A DNA stretch of 63,350 bases from Strigomonas culicis (Eukaryota; Euglenozoa; Kinetoplastea; Trypanosomatida; Trypanosomatidae): the NCBI GenBank assembly GCA_000482145.1, contig AUXH01000027.1:1-63350 (forward strand). The letters are read 5' to 3'. Under the pieces are notes generated by a model. The model saw only the letters and a list, made by a program, of their open reading frames with translations, was not told the DNA's origin and did no database searches. The position numbers and the translations under genes are program-made. This document shows positions 19,068 to 30,300 of the stretch, in pieces (within the stretch, counting starts at the first letter, position 1; each line of letters starts with the position of its first letter).

Positions 19068-19353
19068 ATTGATTATTTATCTGCAGCCCCATTACAAACA
19101 AGCACAAATTACTTGTTTCTATGAAATGATGTTCTTCTCATTCGTTTGCCACCACATTGATTGTCATTACACAAAGTGGATTTAACTTACAATGCTTCCT
19201 TCTTCTTTTTTTTTTGTATTTGTGTGATATCCGTGTCCATGGAAGGCATATCTTCATGATCTTTTACTAAAACGGTCTATTTATGTATCTTCAGTGTATG
19301 CGTGTCACATATTATATTAATATGTCGTCTATTTTATTAGTGTTTTCTTTTTT

Positions 19354-19354
<1 letters not shown>

Positions 19355-19399
<45 letters not shown>

Positions 19400-19400
19400 C
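19355..19400. repeat. TAG trinucleotide microsatellite
   Basis: About fifteen consecutive TAG units in intergenic DNA. Confidence 0.92.
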
Positions 19401-19639
19401 AATAGTGGTTATTAGGCTTGGTGCTTCCGTTTAGGAGTGTTAACAGCGCTTGAAATTATAATTAAAAAAAAAACAGACCTTTGCATATGTATATATACAC
19501 TCATTCTCTTTTTGTAATGCTTCTGGAATAGAGAAGCGTATAGTTGAAAAAAAAAAGAAGAACCCTTCATCATTCTCTACAAGTTTTTTCATCTCATTTT
19601 CATTTTTTTTTGAGTTTTTTTTATATATTACTATGAATA

Positions 19640-19666
19640 CTAATAATAATAATAATAATAATAATA
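19640..19666. repeat. TAA trinucleotide microsatellite
   Basis: About nine consecutive TAA units in the same gap as the TAG and TA runs. Confidence 0.9.
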
Positions 19667-19827
19667 CATTCTCTTAACTCTTCATTTTTTGTTTTCATTT
19701 CTTTTCTTACTTCACACGTAGCCATACCTTCTTTCATGTCTTACATTTTTGCATATTTTTTTTTAAGAGAATAGAGTTGATATGTTCTCATAATTCTCCC
19801 TCTCCGTCAATGTATTGATGTATAAAT

Positions 19828-19866
<39 letters not shown>

Positions 19867-19867
19867 C
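19828..19867. repeat. compound CA/TA microsatellite
   Basis: A CA run passes directly into a TA run. More loosely repeated GATA/TATG sequence follows to about 19940. Confidence 0.9.
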
Positions 19868-20498
19868 AGATATACAGAAAATGATATATAGATATATGTC
19901 TAAATATAGATACAGATATATGTATATGTATGTATGTACGTGCACTCACATTCCTCAAGCAAAAAAAAAACGCAAAGGGTCTACAAACAAAAAAAAACAG
20001 CTAATTAAAAAAAAAGGTAAAGATGCAGAACTAAAGTTATATGCATATATATATACATATACATGAAAAAAAAAACACGTCTTTCTTGATATATGTTCGA
20101 AAAGAAAGCCAAAGAACGTAATATACACTTTACCGGGAAATGGTAACGGCATCCTCAAAACAAAAAAAATATATATACATATAGAAAATACAAAAATGGA
20201 AACAAAAAAAAAATGAAGCCATTCAAAAGTGAAAAAGAAACAGTACAGTAAACAATAAAGAAAAATAATAATAGAATCATCGACAACATAAAAAAGGGAA
20301 AAAATAAGCAAAATGAAATGTACCTCAAAAACTAAAACAATTAAAAAGAGAAAGCGACCAAAACAGCAAATCGAAAACAACGCGTCACGATGGATATAAA
20401 AAAAAAAGAAGAAAAACGCGTACATATAGATGTGTGCGTGTATCTGTGTCTGTATGATTGATGACCGGTGCAGCGCCAGTGCGACGGCCACCACAGCC

Positions 20499-21977
20499 TC
20501 ACCGCCGCGCCGGAATCAGCGACGCCCTCACACGATCAAAGCAGGGCAGCGCCATGAGGTCGATGGCCCGTGGCCGGCTCATGGGGTTCCGCACGAACAT
20601 ACGCTCCAGCAGCTGCCGCGCGGTTGATGACACGTAGGGCGGGACGCGGTAGTCGATGGCGACGATGCGGGAACACATCTCGTTGCGTTCCTCCGGTGTC
20701 GGCGGCAGCAGCGCGTCGCCGCGGCGGCGCGCGGGATCGAATGGCAGCGTGGCCGTTAGCATGTGATAGAGCACGACGCCGCAGGCCCACATGTCGATCG
20801 CCTGCCCCTCCGTGATGGGGTACTCCGCCGCCCACGTGTCGTAGCTCTGGCCGTCGCCGCCGCCGCTCTTCGCGAGCGGCGGCGTGCCATTCGCGTTGGG
20901 TGTCGTGCACATGAGACTAGGCGGCCGCTGGTAGGTCAGCACCTCCGGTGCGAGGTACGACGGCGTGCCGACGGCCGACACGAGCACCTGCAGTCGGTTC
21001 TGCGCGACGCCGCAGTGGCGGCAGGTTGTGTACAGCGCGTTCAGCGGCGCGCTGCCGGCCGTCGGCGACGTCGGGGTCGCACTCGCGTGGAGCTCCGTCA
21101 CGATGGGGATGTCGCGGTGGCAGTGACTGCATATACCGTAGCTGCCCGGCTGGGGCGAGGCCGCCGACCCGCGCGTGGCCGCGGCGGCGCCGCCCTGCGC
21201 GGCCGCGCTGTACTCACTCGCGCTGCTGCCGCGGCCGCCACACGTGGGGGTGTGGAGGCTGGGGGGGCGGCCGCCGCCGCCGTCGCGCAGGCAGCTGCCC
21301 ATGCCGCCCAGCTTCAGCACGGTGCCGGACGCGGAGAGGTACAGGTGCTCGCTGCAGATATTGCGGTGGCGTATGTCGCACTCGTGGAGAAACTGCACCG
21401 CCTGTAGGAGCTGAAAAAAGTAGTAGAAGGCGCCCTCCTCCTGGAGCCGACCGTGCTGCAGTACGTTGTAGATGGTGTCCGGCATGTGCTCGCGCACAAG
21501 GAAAAACTTGGAGCCGCTCTGCATCTTGTTCTCCAGCAGCAGCAGGTGATCGCCGCAGTGGCTCAGGAAAAGCAGCTGCTCGTCCGTCAGGGCCTCGTTG
21601 TGGAGGGCGGTCCCCGGCGCCGCCGTGCCGGGGCTGGTCACGTCCCGCCTCGTCATGACGCGCAGCCGCTCGCAGGTGCGCTTGAGGGACTCCTGGATCT
21701 TGATCGTGTTCGAGATGCGCTGGGGGTCCACGCGAACCTTGATATACGCCTTCGCGCGCAGCCGCCGCTGCGGCCGGCTCGGCTCATAGGCGTCATACAC
21801 GAGGCAGTGCTCCTCCGCGTGCGCCAGGTTCAGCACATACGGCCCTAGCTGACGCGCAACCGGCGTACCGGTGGCGCTCGCCGTGGCCGCCACCGCCGCG
21901 GTGGCGGCACCCGTGCTGTGCCGCGCCAGCTCATGCAGGACGGCAACAGGCCCGGAAGATCGTTTCGCGTCACTCAT
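20499..21977 (-). CDS. protein pseudokinase with CxxC...CxxC insertion (492 aa)
   Basis: The fold is a protein kinase but key catalytic residues are lost. The beta-3 lysine may be K80 (KAYIKV), yet there is no glycine-rich loop. The catalytic loop reads HRNICSEHLYL (204-214), so the HRD aspartate is Asn206 and the metal-binding Asn is His. The DFG motif reads GMG (225-227). The structural parts of the C-lobe are kept: APE (343-345), DMWACG (395-400) and a late arginine (RPRAID, about 468). Between GMG and APE lies an insertion of over 100 residues, with CSHC at 283-286 and CRHC at 319-322, a probable zinc-binding pair. A short insertion before the HRD region separates the N-lobe helices. The likely role is scaffolding or allosteric control, not phosphorylation (inference). 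The start is the first ATG after the acceptor. Confidence 0.87.
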   Translation of the reverse strand: MSDAKRSSGPVAVLHELARHSTGAATAAVAATASATGTPVARQLGPYVLNLAHAEEHCLVYDAYEPSRPQRRLRAKAYIKVRVDPQRISNTIKIQESLKRTCERLRVMTRRDVTSPGTAAPGTALHNEALTDEQLLFLSHCGDHLLLLENKMQSGSKFFLVREHMPDTIYNVLQHGRLQEEGAFYYFFQLLQAVQFLHECDIRHRNICSEHLYLSASGTVLKLGGMGSCLRDGGGGRPPSLHTPTCGGRGSSASEYSAAAQGGAAAATRGSAASPQPGSYGICSHCHRDIPIVTELHASATPTSPTAGSAPLNALYTTCRHCGVAQNRLQVLVSAVGTPSYLAPEVLTYQRPPSLMCTTPNANGTPPLAKSGGGDGQSYDTWAAEYPITEGQAIDMWACGVVLYHMLTATLPFDPARRRGDALLPPTPEERNEMCSRIVAIDYRVPPYVSSTARQLLERMFVRNPMSRPRAIDLMALPCFDRVRASLIPARR

Positions 21978-21980
21978 GGA

Positions 21981-22016
21981 CTACACTAGAAATATATATA
22001 TACAGAAAGGAGGGAT
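21981..22016 (-). promoter_or_regulatory. predicted trans-splice acceptor for the pseudokinase gene
   Basis: On the minus strand the tract TTATCCCTCCTTTCTG, then a TA run, leads to TTCTAG (AG 21987-21986). A second AG lies at 21982-21981. Either gives a very short 5' UTR (8 or 3 nt). Confidence 0.55.
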
Positions 22017-23181
22017 AACTATAGAGTGTATAATGAACTGCTACCACGCGTCTTGGCTTTCGCTGTTTCAACGTCAGCGCTCACTTCTTCTTATTAGAGA
22101 CGGTGACGTGGTTTATATATATATATATATATATATATAGATATATATATATATAGAGAGAGAGAGAAAGATGGATATATTATTATTATTATCGTTAATA
22201 ATCTTCTGTTATATGATTTGTGTTATATAGTCTGAATTATGTGAGAATGACGAACGCAGTTGTTCGGTTTGTTCTCGATACTTCTCTTTTGTTTTTTTTT
22301 GTTGTTTTTTTTACCCGCTTATTATTTCTTTCTTTTTATTTTGTTATTATTTGTTTTGTTCTTTTTCAGTAAGCCGTCTTTTGGTCAAATCCACTGCGTG
22401 AGAAACAAAAGCAATTATGTATTAAAGGACAAGAAGGAAAGAAATAAAAAAAATGAAGTGAAAAAAAAATGAAAAAAGGTACGTTAAAGCTCAAATGCGA
22501 AAGCCAGAAAAGGAGAATTAAAAAAAAAACCGAACAGGGAATAAAAGGAAAACAAATGTGTAAGTGCAATTATTTAAATTAAAAACTATCTAATAATATT
22601 AACAATAATAAAGAGAGAAAAAAAAATAGCCGTTTATTACACTCGCACTCAAATTATAGACTGAAAAAAAAAAAGCGACAAACCGAAAATAAAAGAGAGA
22701 CAGATATATTATTGCAAGATTGAGAAACAAAAAAGAAAAAAGAAATAAACTACAAAAAAGAAAGAAGTGATGATAGAAGGCTATACGCACAAAAATGCGT
22801 GTGCCAGTAGCAATTTCTTCTTTATACCTATTATATTAGAAGTATAAACGAGAAGAAAAGGGTAAAGAAAAAGAGGGGGGAAAGAGAGAAAGGTAAAGCT
22901 GTTATACAAAGTCTATAGCATGTCCGAGGGGGAGGGGGTCTTGTGAGCTCTTGCGCATATTACAAGAAAGAAAGAGAGATACAAACGAAGAAGAAGAAAT
23001 AAGAAAACGAAAACTCACACAACGTATATCTATCGTAAATAAGCAACAGGGGAAAAAGAAATAAATAATAAAAAAAACGAACGCGCTGAAAGAACAAAGA
23101 AAAACATTTCTTCTGTTTTTCGAGGGAATAATAACAATAGTATAAAGACGTGAACGTATACAATCTTGTTTTCTATATAAA
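22017..23181. other. AT-rich intergenic region
   Basis: A 1.2 kb spacer with a long TA/GA run, many poly-A tracts and only low-complexity short ORFs. It probably carries the 3' UTR of the PP1 inhibitor gene. No RNA gene recognised. Confidence 0.68.
22113..22168. repeat. interrupted TA microsatellite passing into GA
   Basis: Two TA runs separated by GA, followed by a GAGAGA stretch. Confidence 0.9.
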
Positions 23182-23799
23182 TCAATGAAAGCGTGTGTCA
23201 CAGTAACAATGCTCTTTGGTGCACCTGGGCTTCTTATGTTTATGTGCCTTCTCCGCGTGTGCGTCGCCCTCCCGCCCTTCCTCCGCCGGTCGCTCGTCGC
23301 CGTCGCCCCGATGGTGGTGGCAGCAGAGCCTGCCATCGCCCCCACCGCTCGGCAACGCTCGCCCGTGGCCGTCCGCACTCGCGCCCTCGTCGTCGCTGCT
23401 GTCGCTCGAGCTGGAGCTGCTGCTGTCGCTGGAGCTTTCACCGAACAGCTTCTTCTTCTGGAAGACGCAGCAGCACTTGCTGACGCGCTGGCTGCCGTGC
23501 TCCACCACCGCCCCGTCCCACGACACGCGCTGTCGCTCGCGCGCCGCTTCCCCGCCGGCCGTCGTCGTCGACGTCGTGCTCGGCGCCGACCTGCGGCCGT
23601 CGCCGCTCCGCAGGATGGAGTTGGCGCCGTTCGGCGGATGCCGGCCGAACGCGGCGTGGTCGGCGTCTGTGCGCGGGCGGAGGCGCAGCACCGCGGTGCG
23701 CGTGGGGTCGACGTAGGAGGGGCTGGCGGTGCTGGCGCCGGTGGCCGTGCGCAGTGCCTGTTGCGGCGGCGCTGGGCGGCTGCCACCGTCGTCGTTCAT
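23182..23799 (-). CDS. protein phosphatase 1 regulatory inhibitor, PPP1R11/Ypi1 type (205 aa)
   Basis: Members of this family bind and restrain the catalytic subunit of protein phosphatase 1. The diagnostic core is present: a PP1-docking RVxW motif (RVSW, residues 91-94), then SKCCCVF (107-113) and KKLFGESSSDSS (about 117-128). This matches the W...SKCCC(I/V)(F/Y)...FGESS pattern of PPP1R11. A poly-Ser/acidic stretch follows, a short CCHHH cluster lies at 159-163, and a basic Cys/His-rich end (PRCTKEHCYC, 191-200) resembles the C-terminal Cys/His segment of the family. The N-terminal 85 residues are unstructured. Length is moderately above the family's usual 100-160 residues. The gene sits between the pseudokinase and the WD40-like giant with its own acceptor. 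Low-complexity composition makes the rest uninformative, but the core match is strong. Confidence 0.88.
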   Translation of the reverse strand: MNDDGGSRPAPPQQALRTATGASTASPSYVDPTRTAVLRLRPRTDADHAAFGRHPPNGANSILRSGDGRRSAPSTTSTTTAGGEAARERQRVSWDGAVVEHGSQRVSKCCCVFQKKKLFGESSSDSSSSSSSDSSDDEGASADGHGRALPSGGGDGRLCCHHHRGDGDERPAEEGREGDAHAEKAHKHKKPRCTKEHCYCDTRFH

Positions 23800-23885
23800 C
23801 GCTTTCTTTTATTCTTCTTGTGGTTGTGGTTGTTGGCTCTCCACTAGCTACCTCTGATTTTTGGTATTTTTTTTTGTTTGTTTTC

Positions 23886-23912
23886 CTTTTAGAAGGAGAA
23901 AAGAAGAGAGAA
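23886..23912 (-). promoter_or_regulatory. predicted trans-splice acceptor for the PP1 inhibitor gene
   Basis: On the minus strand the tract TTCTCTCTTCTTTTCTCCTT is followed by CTAAAAG, with the AG at 23887-23886. The predicted 5' UTR is 86 nt without ATG. Confidence 0.6.
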
Positions 23913-24397
23913 TCACAGCAATGGAGTGAAGAAAGAAAAGAACAAGGACAAGAAGGCTTCAGTGGATACATAGTATAGTTTTTTTTTATTACTTTTCATC
24001 TCTACATCGGTCGTGTCTGTTTGTGGATGTAACGACTTAGGGACTGCAGAATTGTACATAGAAAAGTGGAAATAAACAAAAAAAAGACACGATAACTATA
24101 CATAAACGTTCGCTTACACACAATATTTTTTTTAAAAAAAAGGTAGAGGCGCCGCAGCGAGTGTTATCTACCCGGAGACATACATTGTATTGAATATATA
24201 CTAATTTCACTGTTTTTGAAGTACTCAAGAGACGGGGGGAAAAAATGTACATGTATGACGTTCGATCCTCTGTTTTGTGTTCGTGATGATATTTGCAGGT
24301 TATGAAGTTCTCAGGTTCCAGTAGTTGAGCTTTTCTATTAATTTACTTTTCCCTTTTCGCTATTCTATTTGTTTCGCTGTTTTTTTTTCTTCTCTTT
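23913..24397. other. intergenic spacer
   Basis: Short AT-rich spacer that probably contains the 3' UTR of the giant WD40-like gene. A TTCGATC stretch at 24261-24267 resembles a tRNA T-loop but has no pairing stem. Confidence 0.65.
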
Positions 24398-27300
24398 TTA
24401 CCGCGTACGGTCCAACGGCCGCCCGCTCCCCGGTTTGCTCCCGAGACCCGGCACTGCGCTCATGCCGCTCTCCTGCTGCACCTGTCGATCTGCCTGAAGG
24501 AGCCGCACGAGCTGCTCCTCCTGTCGCCGCGCTAACGAGGCTGGCGCCGCGACGGTGGTCGCCGCCACGCTCCGCCGCACGCTGGCGGTCGCCGTGCGGC
24601 TGCCAATGCTCGGCCCGAACGCATAAGCGCGACTGGAGCTCGGCCGCACGCCGCTGCCGCCGCCCGCCGTGGTCGGCGCGAGTGGCAGTGGGGCAGTCGA
24701 CGACATGGCGCGCCGCTGGGAGCCGTTCAGGATGCCACTCAGCCGCGTGCTCGACGTCGTGGGATGCATCGGCGGAAACAGCGACTTCGAGGCGGATACG
24801 GCCCGGCCGCGCGGCAGCGTCGGCGTGTGCGCGGCGCCGCGGCCGGCGGCCGGCGGTGGGCTCGGTGACTCCGGCCGCGGCCGCGGCAGCGTGCCTGTGC
24901 CGCGCAGCGCGAATGGCTTCCGCTTCGGCTGCCCGCTCAGCAGGAAGAGCTCTGCCTCGGTGAAGTTGGTGCGCAGATCGGCGTTGTGGTGCATCGTGCT
25001 GTGGCTGTCCGTGATGTGGCTGCTGCTCCTCCCCGCGCGATCCATGTGATAGATCGTGTTCGCGTTATTGAGGGTCTCGTTGAAGAGCGCGACGCCGCCG
25101 CTGCTGGAGGAGCTGGACGGCAGCGAGCCGTTGCCGTCTTCCCGCTTCGCCACATCCTCCGTCACGTGCGTGCCGACCTCGCTGTAGCAAGGCGACGCCG
25201 CCAGCGCCGGCTCCGTGACATAGAACACGTTTGTGTCGCTGTTGCGCCGGGAGGCGTGCAGCGGCGTTGCTGCGGTCGCCGCCGTATTCAGCGCGAGCAT
25301 CGGCGGCGGACTGGCATTGGGCGTCACAGCACTCGCACTCGCGCAGTTCATTAGCGCATTGCTCGCATTGTTGTTCGCCGTTGTTGTCAGGACGAAGGCG
25401 AGGCTGAGGGACGAGGTGGAGAGAAGGGGGCTCGTCGTGGCGGCGTTCTTGCCGGTGTTGCTCGCTGCCAAGGCGTCCACCGCTTCCGGCTCCGCCGTCT
25501 CGGCGCGCGGCGGCGGCGTCTGCGTCGTCGTGGGCTTGGCGGGGGGGCCGGTCCAGATACCTTCGTTCGCAGGGAGCGCCATGCTGGCCGCGCCAGGCTC
25601 CACCTTGTGCACGTAGCTCTGGGCGGTCAGCCGGTAGGCGAAGTGCGGATACAGCATGGTGAACTGCAGGAGCCAGGGGTTGATCGCGGTGGGGTCCAAA
25701 CTATTCAGCGCGCTGACGTTGTAAGCATGCGTATTTGCCGTAGAAGTAGTGGAGTTATTATAAGTGCTGCTGAGGGTGGTGGGAAGCAGGTTCATCGAGG
25801 GTGTCAGCGGTGCAGGAATCCGATCGACGTGCTTGTCTGGGTTACCACTACTGCTATTATTACTACTCGCAACAGTGGTCGTAGCAGCAAGATTAAAGAT
25901 GGCGTTCAGTATATTCGTATTCGCCTTTTCCTCGTAGCGGCTGTTGAAGCCACAAAAGTGATGCACCGTGTAGTTGAGTCCGCACGCACTGCTGGACCGC
26001 TTGCTCACCCGCCGCGCCGGCGGCAGGAGGGTCTCCGCAGCTCCGACAAGCCCGCGCGGTGAGCCCGCCCCGTCCGCGTCCCGCTTCACCGTCGCGGGGA
26101 GCCACAGCCGATAGTTGCGAAAGTGATAGAAGTAGGCAATGTAGAAGAACTGTTCGTCGTTGAGCCCTACGCTGCACTGCTGCGTGAGCTGCAGGCGCAG
26201 GAGCGCGCGGTCGTGGCCCTTGCGGGGCTGCATCAGGAGCCACATCGCGTCGGAGAAGTCGGTGCTCTCGAGCGACGCCACGCTCTCGTCCTTTGGGTCC
26301 TCGTTGGTGGTGTTCAGCTCAACCCCCTCCACCTCGCTGCGATTCGAGAGGCTCCTCAACCGCTTCAGCGCCTCCGCTCGCTTCTGCCGCTGCTGGTCTT
26401 CCGCGGCGGCCTGCGCGCCGGCCTCCCGCACCGCGCGCCGCACCTCCCCGCCGTCGAGCTGGTGGTAGTAGTACGTTGTCATGCGCGCGACGAGGTGGTA
26501 GTTCTTGTAGTTGAAGAGCAGCCGGCGATTCGCAGTCGGCGGCGCGTGGCGCGACGGGCTGCCGGTGGCCTCCTGCTGCCGCAGCAGTGGCTCAAACTCG
26601 CTGAGGATGGCGGACGGGACGCCGCCGCTCGCGCCTGTGGTGCTGCCGCCGCCGGCGGCGGCCACGTCGCCGCTGTTGAAAAAGTAGAGCAGGCGATGGA
26701 GCAGCGCACTCAGCGCCACGTCGACCGCCGTGAAGTACACATCCGGCACGCACTCCTCCACCCGCGACAACTCATGCCGGTTGAAGAGAATGAAGAAGTA
26801 GTCTTCCAGCACGAAGCTGTCGCCGTCGCCGCTCGTGGCGCCGCTGCCGCCCAGCGCACAGGTGTTACTCGCGTTGATGCTGTCAAAGTAAGCCTCGCAG
26901 CAGCTCCCCGCAGCGCCGTCCGGCCGGCGGTCCGTCTGGTACGTCTCGCGGTAGTAGTCGACGACGGCCGCCACGTGCGCAAAGTAGCGCCGCAGCGCGA
27001 AGATCGTCTCTGGCGACGCGGCCTCACTCAGCGACGAGCGGTCGTCCGTGAGCCGCTCGCAGGCGCGCATGTAGTAGTAGTAGTGGTACGCGGAGGTGTG
27101 CGGCAGGAGGTGCGCGTTGCGGTCATCCGTCACGTCGTCCTCCACCGCCCTCGCGCCGGCGGCATCCTTCCGTCGGCTGCCGGGCCGCTCGCCCTGACTG
27201 CTTGTGCCGGGCGCCGCGCCCTCCTCGCCCTCCACCTCCTGCTGATACGCCTTCTGTAACAGGTCGAACGCTTTTTCGTCCTCGTAGTTTTTCAAGAAGT

Positions 27301-30300
27301 CGGCCTCGATGATGTTCGACATGCGGTGGGCAAAGCTACTGCCGCCATCCTTCGCCGCAGGCGCGGCCGCATCCGCCGCGGACACACGTGTGGCAGCTGC
27401 GGGCTTGGAGCCACCACTTTCCACATACTTGCGCTTCGCGTTCTCCTTGTGCTTCAGATAACACGTCAAGTACTTCTTCTTGATGGTTTCCCCGATCTTC
27501 AAGATCTGGTGAAAGAACAAACTGATCTCATTGCTGTTGATCTTCTTTCGGTTCTTCTTGTTCGTCTCCGTGGTGTTTCGCACGCCCGCGTCGTCCTGCG
27601 CCTCGTCTGTGACTGCCTCCCCGGCGTTTGTCGCAGCGGCGGCGTCATCGGCATTTGCCGCACCCGACATGTAATGGAACTGCTGGTAGAGCAGCGCGTA
27701 GCTGTTGTAATTGTTGAAGGAAATGATCTTTGCGGCGGTGTACGGGGCCCAGATCGAACACCCGCCATTCTCATTGCCAATGATCACAAATTGGTTCTTC
27801 TTGTTGACGTTGCAACTGATGGAGTTGACCTTGAGCTTCTCAATCGACTGCCGTATCGCGAAGCTGCTCCCGCCGCTCGAGCGATGCCGATTCGTGTACG
27901 CCAAGTTCGTGTTCTCAATCTCATTGATGATCTCAATTTCCTTCAATATACGACTTCGTCCTTTCTGATTCGAGCTGTTCTCACTGTCCTGCGGATTCGC
28001 ATGCTGGAGGGACGCCGACAGCAGCAAGGGTAGGATATCCTCGCCGTAGCTCAGCCACTTGTTGCTGTGGCTGCTCGCCTCGAACATCGGCGCGTTCGAC
28101 GACGGATGGATCCCAGAACCGCACCGAGAGCGGGCGGCCGACCGCTGCGCCTCCTTGGCCGCGGCGTCGCGCTCGTCCCTTTGCATTGTGTAGTAGTAGT
28201 AGTTCTCCAGACGCGCGCGCGCAAGGAGGGCGGGCGGCGACAGCAACAGCAGCGGGCTGCTCTCGTTGATGTACACGGTGTGCCGCTTAAAGAGCAGCTC
28301 CACGAGGTAGAAGGAGTAGACGGAGTGCTGCGGCGTCGGCGCGCTCTTATGCGCGTGGCGCAGGGAGGCACTACTGGCGTGCTTTCCCTTGTGTGTGGCC
28401 GATGTTGGCGGCGGTGCTGCGTAGCTGTTCTCTCGGACACAGCTGAGCGCCGCACGAATCTGATCGCGTATCGCCTGTACGTGCTCCTCATTCAGCGCGA
28501 GCTGCGGGCTCTCCCGGCTACCCCCGTCCGCATCCTCCTCCTGCGGCTGCCGCGCCTTCAAGCTCTCAAACACAAAGTGGCTCAGGGGCTGCTTCGCGAC
28601 GAGAGTGCGCCGCCGCCGCTGAGCCTCCTGCGGCGCGTGGGCGTGGTGGTGGTGGTGACCGGAGCTCATGTTGTGCTGGTACGACAAAATGCTCCTTAGC
28701 ATGACCTCCTCCAGCGACTGGGCATTCGTGTCGTCATGCAAATGGTGCTTCTGATCCGCTGTCTTGTGATAGACATCGATTCGCCGGACAATATCATACA
28801 AGATGGAAAAGGCGATCAGCACATCAGAGAGCGAGAAGCTCTCCAGCTGCAGCACCGGGCGCTGCTTGCTGATGCCGCCTTCCTCACTCATGCTCCCGTG
28901 AGCCCGGCTCGTCAGGCTCCGACGATGGGCTGTGCCCAGAGAGGTCATCGATTGGCTATTCCGCAGGGCCCTGTCCTTGCGACTCGTGACAAAAACTTCC
29001 TTGTGATTCATGTAATAGCTCTCCAACGAAAAGCTTGTATTCTTATTATGAGGATGATCCTTACTTGAACTGTTATTATTAGTACTACTGTTATTATTAT
29101 TCCTTTTCTGCATAACCGTACTATTGTCAATACCAAAAACAATAAAAAGAAAACTACTTATCATGTCGTACATCGCGTCGTGTGGCGTCGTGCTCAGCTG
29201 CTGATTCACCCGCTCTCCTGTCTGCGTGTAGCGCTTCGTGTTCAAGGCTGCGTAAAAGCTGTAGAAGTGGTTCTTCTCCGCGTCCGAGAAGAACTCTTTC
29301 TGATTACAGTTCAGCACGATGGGCTCCATCTGGAAGGCCGCGCACAGGTGCGTGAGGGCGTAGGAGATCACAAATCCATTCTTTGTGCCAATGTACAGGG
29401 TGCAGCAGAAGGGTTCAAAATGAATGGTCGAAATAATGCTGTTGCAGCTGCGCTGGATCGTCGCGGTCGTCTCAGCAGCAGCAGCAGCAGCACTTGGCGT
29501 GCTCGGAGCATTGATCGTCACCGGCGGCTCCTCGCGTTCCTCTTCGTGGTAAGAGTGGTTGATGTGGAAGGGATGGATCCACAGTAATGGCCCCACATCC
29601 GCCGCATCCGCGTCCGCCGCGGCGGCGGCGGCAGCAGCAGCAGCAGCAGCCGTCGCGGCCGTCGCCGCCCCGGCCGTCTCGCCCTCAAAAGGAAAGGAAC
29701 GCGAGGCGCGGTCCTGCTGGATCGCCTTGTAGAAGGGAAAGAGCAGCTGATAGCACTTGGCCGTCGGCAGCGCATAAAAGAAGATCAAGTTGTTATACTC
29801 ATCCCGACTCGCCGCGGTGGCCGCCGTGTTCTCCGTCGGGAGCTGGGCCGACGGGCAGTCCGCCACCACGATGAAGAGCGGGTAGGCGGCCGCGAAGCTG
29901 ATGCACTGAACAGATAGCAGCTGCGGAATCGTGAAGGAGGTCAGCAGCACCTGCTTCTCGTGGATGTCGTAGGTCTTGCCGGACGCCCCCGCCGCGCTCG
30001 ACGGATTGGCCGGTTGGGACGCAAGCGGCTGCAGGTCGTAGATGAACACGCGGCCCGTGATGAGCACGACCGCGATGATCTGCAGGTGGGGGTTCACGCA
30101 CGCGAACTGCACAACGTCGGTCTCCAGGCACACCGTGGCGGCCGCGGCGGTGTTCACCGGCGCGGCCGCGCGGTGCGGCGCGCCGCCCTCCGTCCCGTGC
30201 TCCACTCCACTGTGTGTGCCCTTGAGGGTGCTGTGGTGACTGCCGCTCTTGTGATGCGATGACCCATGGTGCTTGCCCGTCGCCGGCGCCATCGCCAGCA

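Larger units (their letters stand above)
18467..20498. other. 2 kb AT-rich intergenic region packed with microsatellites
   Basis: This is the longest gene-free stretch of the window. It holds poly-A and poly-T runs plus TA, TAG, AAT and CA/TA repeats. ORFs on both strands encode only Lys/Asn/Ile/Tyr or Phe low-complexity peptides. It must contain the 3' UTR of the pseudokinase gene ending at 20499. No tRNA, snRNA or retroposon signature was recognised. Confidence 0.7.

Noticed and set aside
19815..20066. Short ORFs inside the microsatellite gap
   Set aside because: They translate CA, TA and A-rich repeats into Tyr/Ile/Thr/Lys strings and have no independent support.
24261..24267. TTCGATC resembling a tRNA T-loop
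   Set aside because: The flanking bases do not form a T-stem, and no D-arm or acceptor stem is present at tRNA distances.
24283..24289. GTGATGA resembling a snoRNA C box on the plus strand
   Set aside because: No D box lies at a suitable distance and no terminal stem is seen. The region is more simply the 3' UTR of the giant gene.
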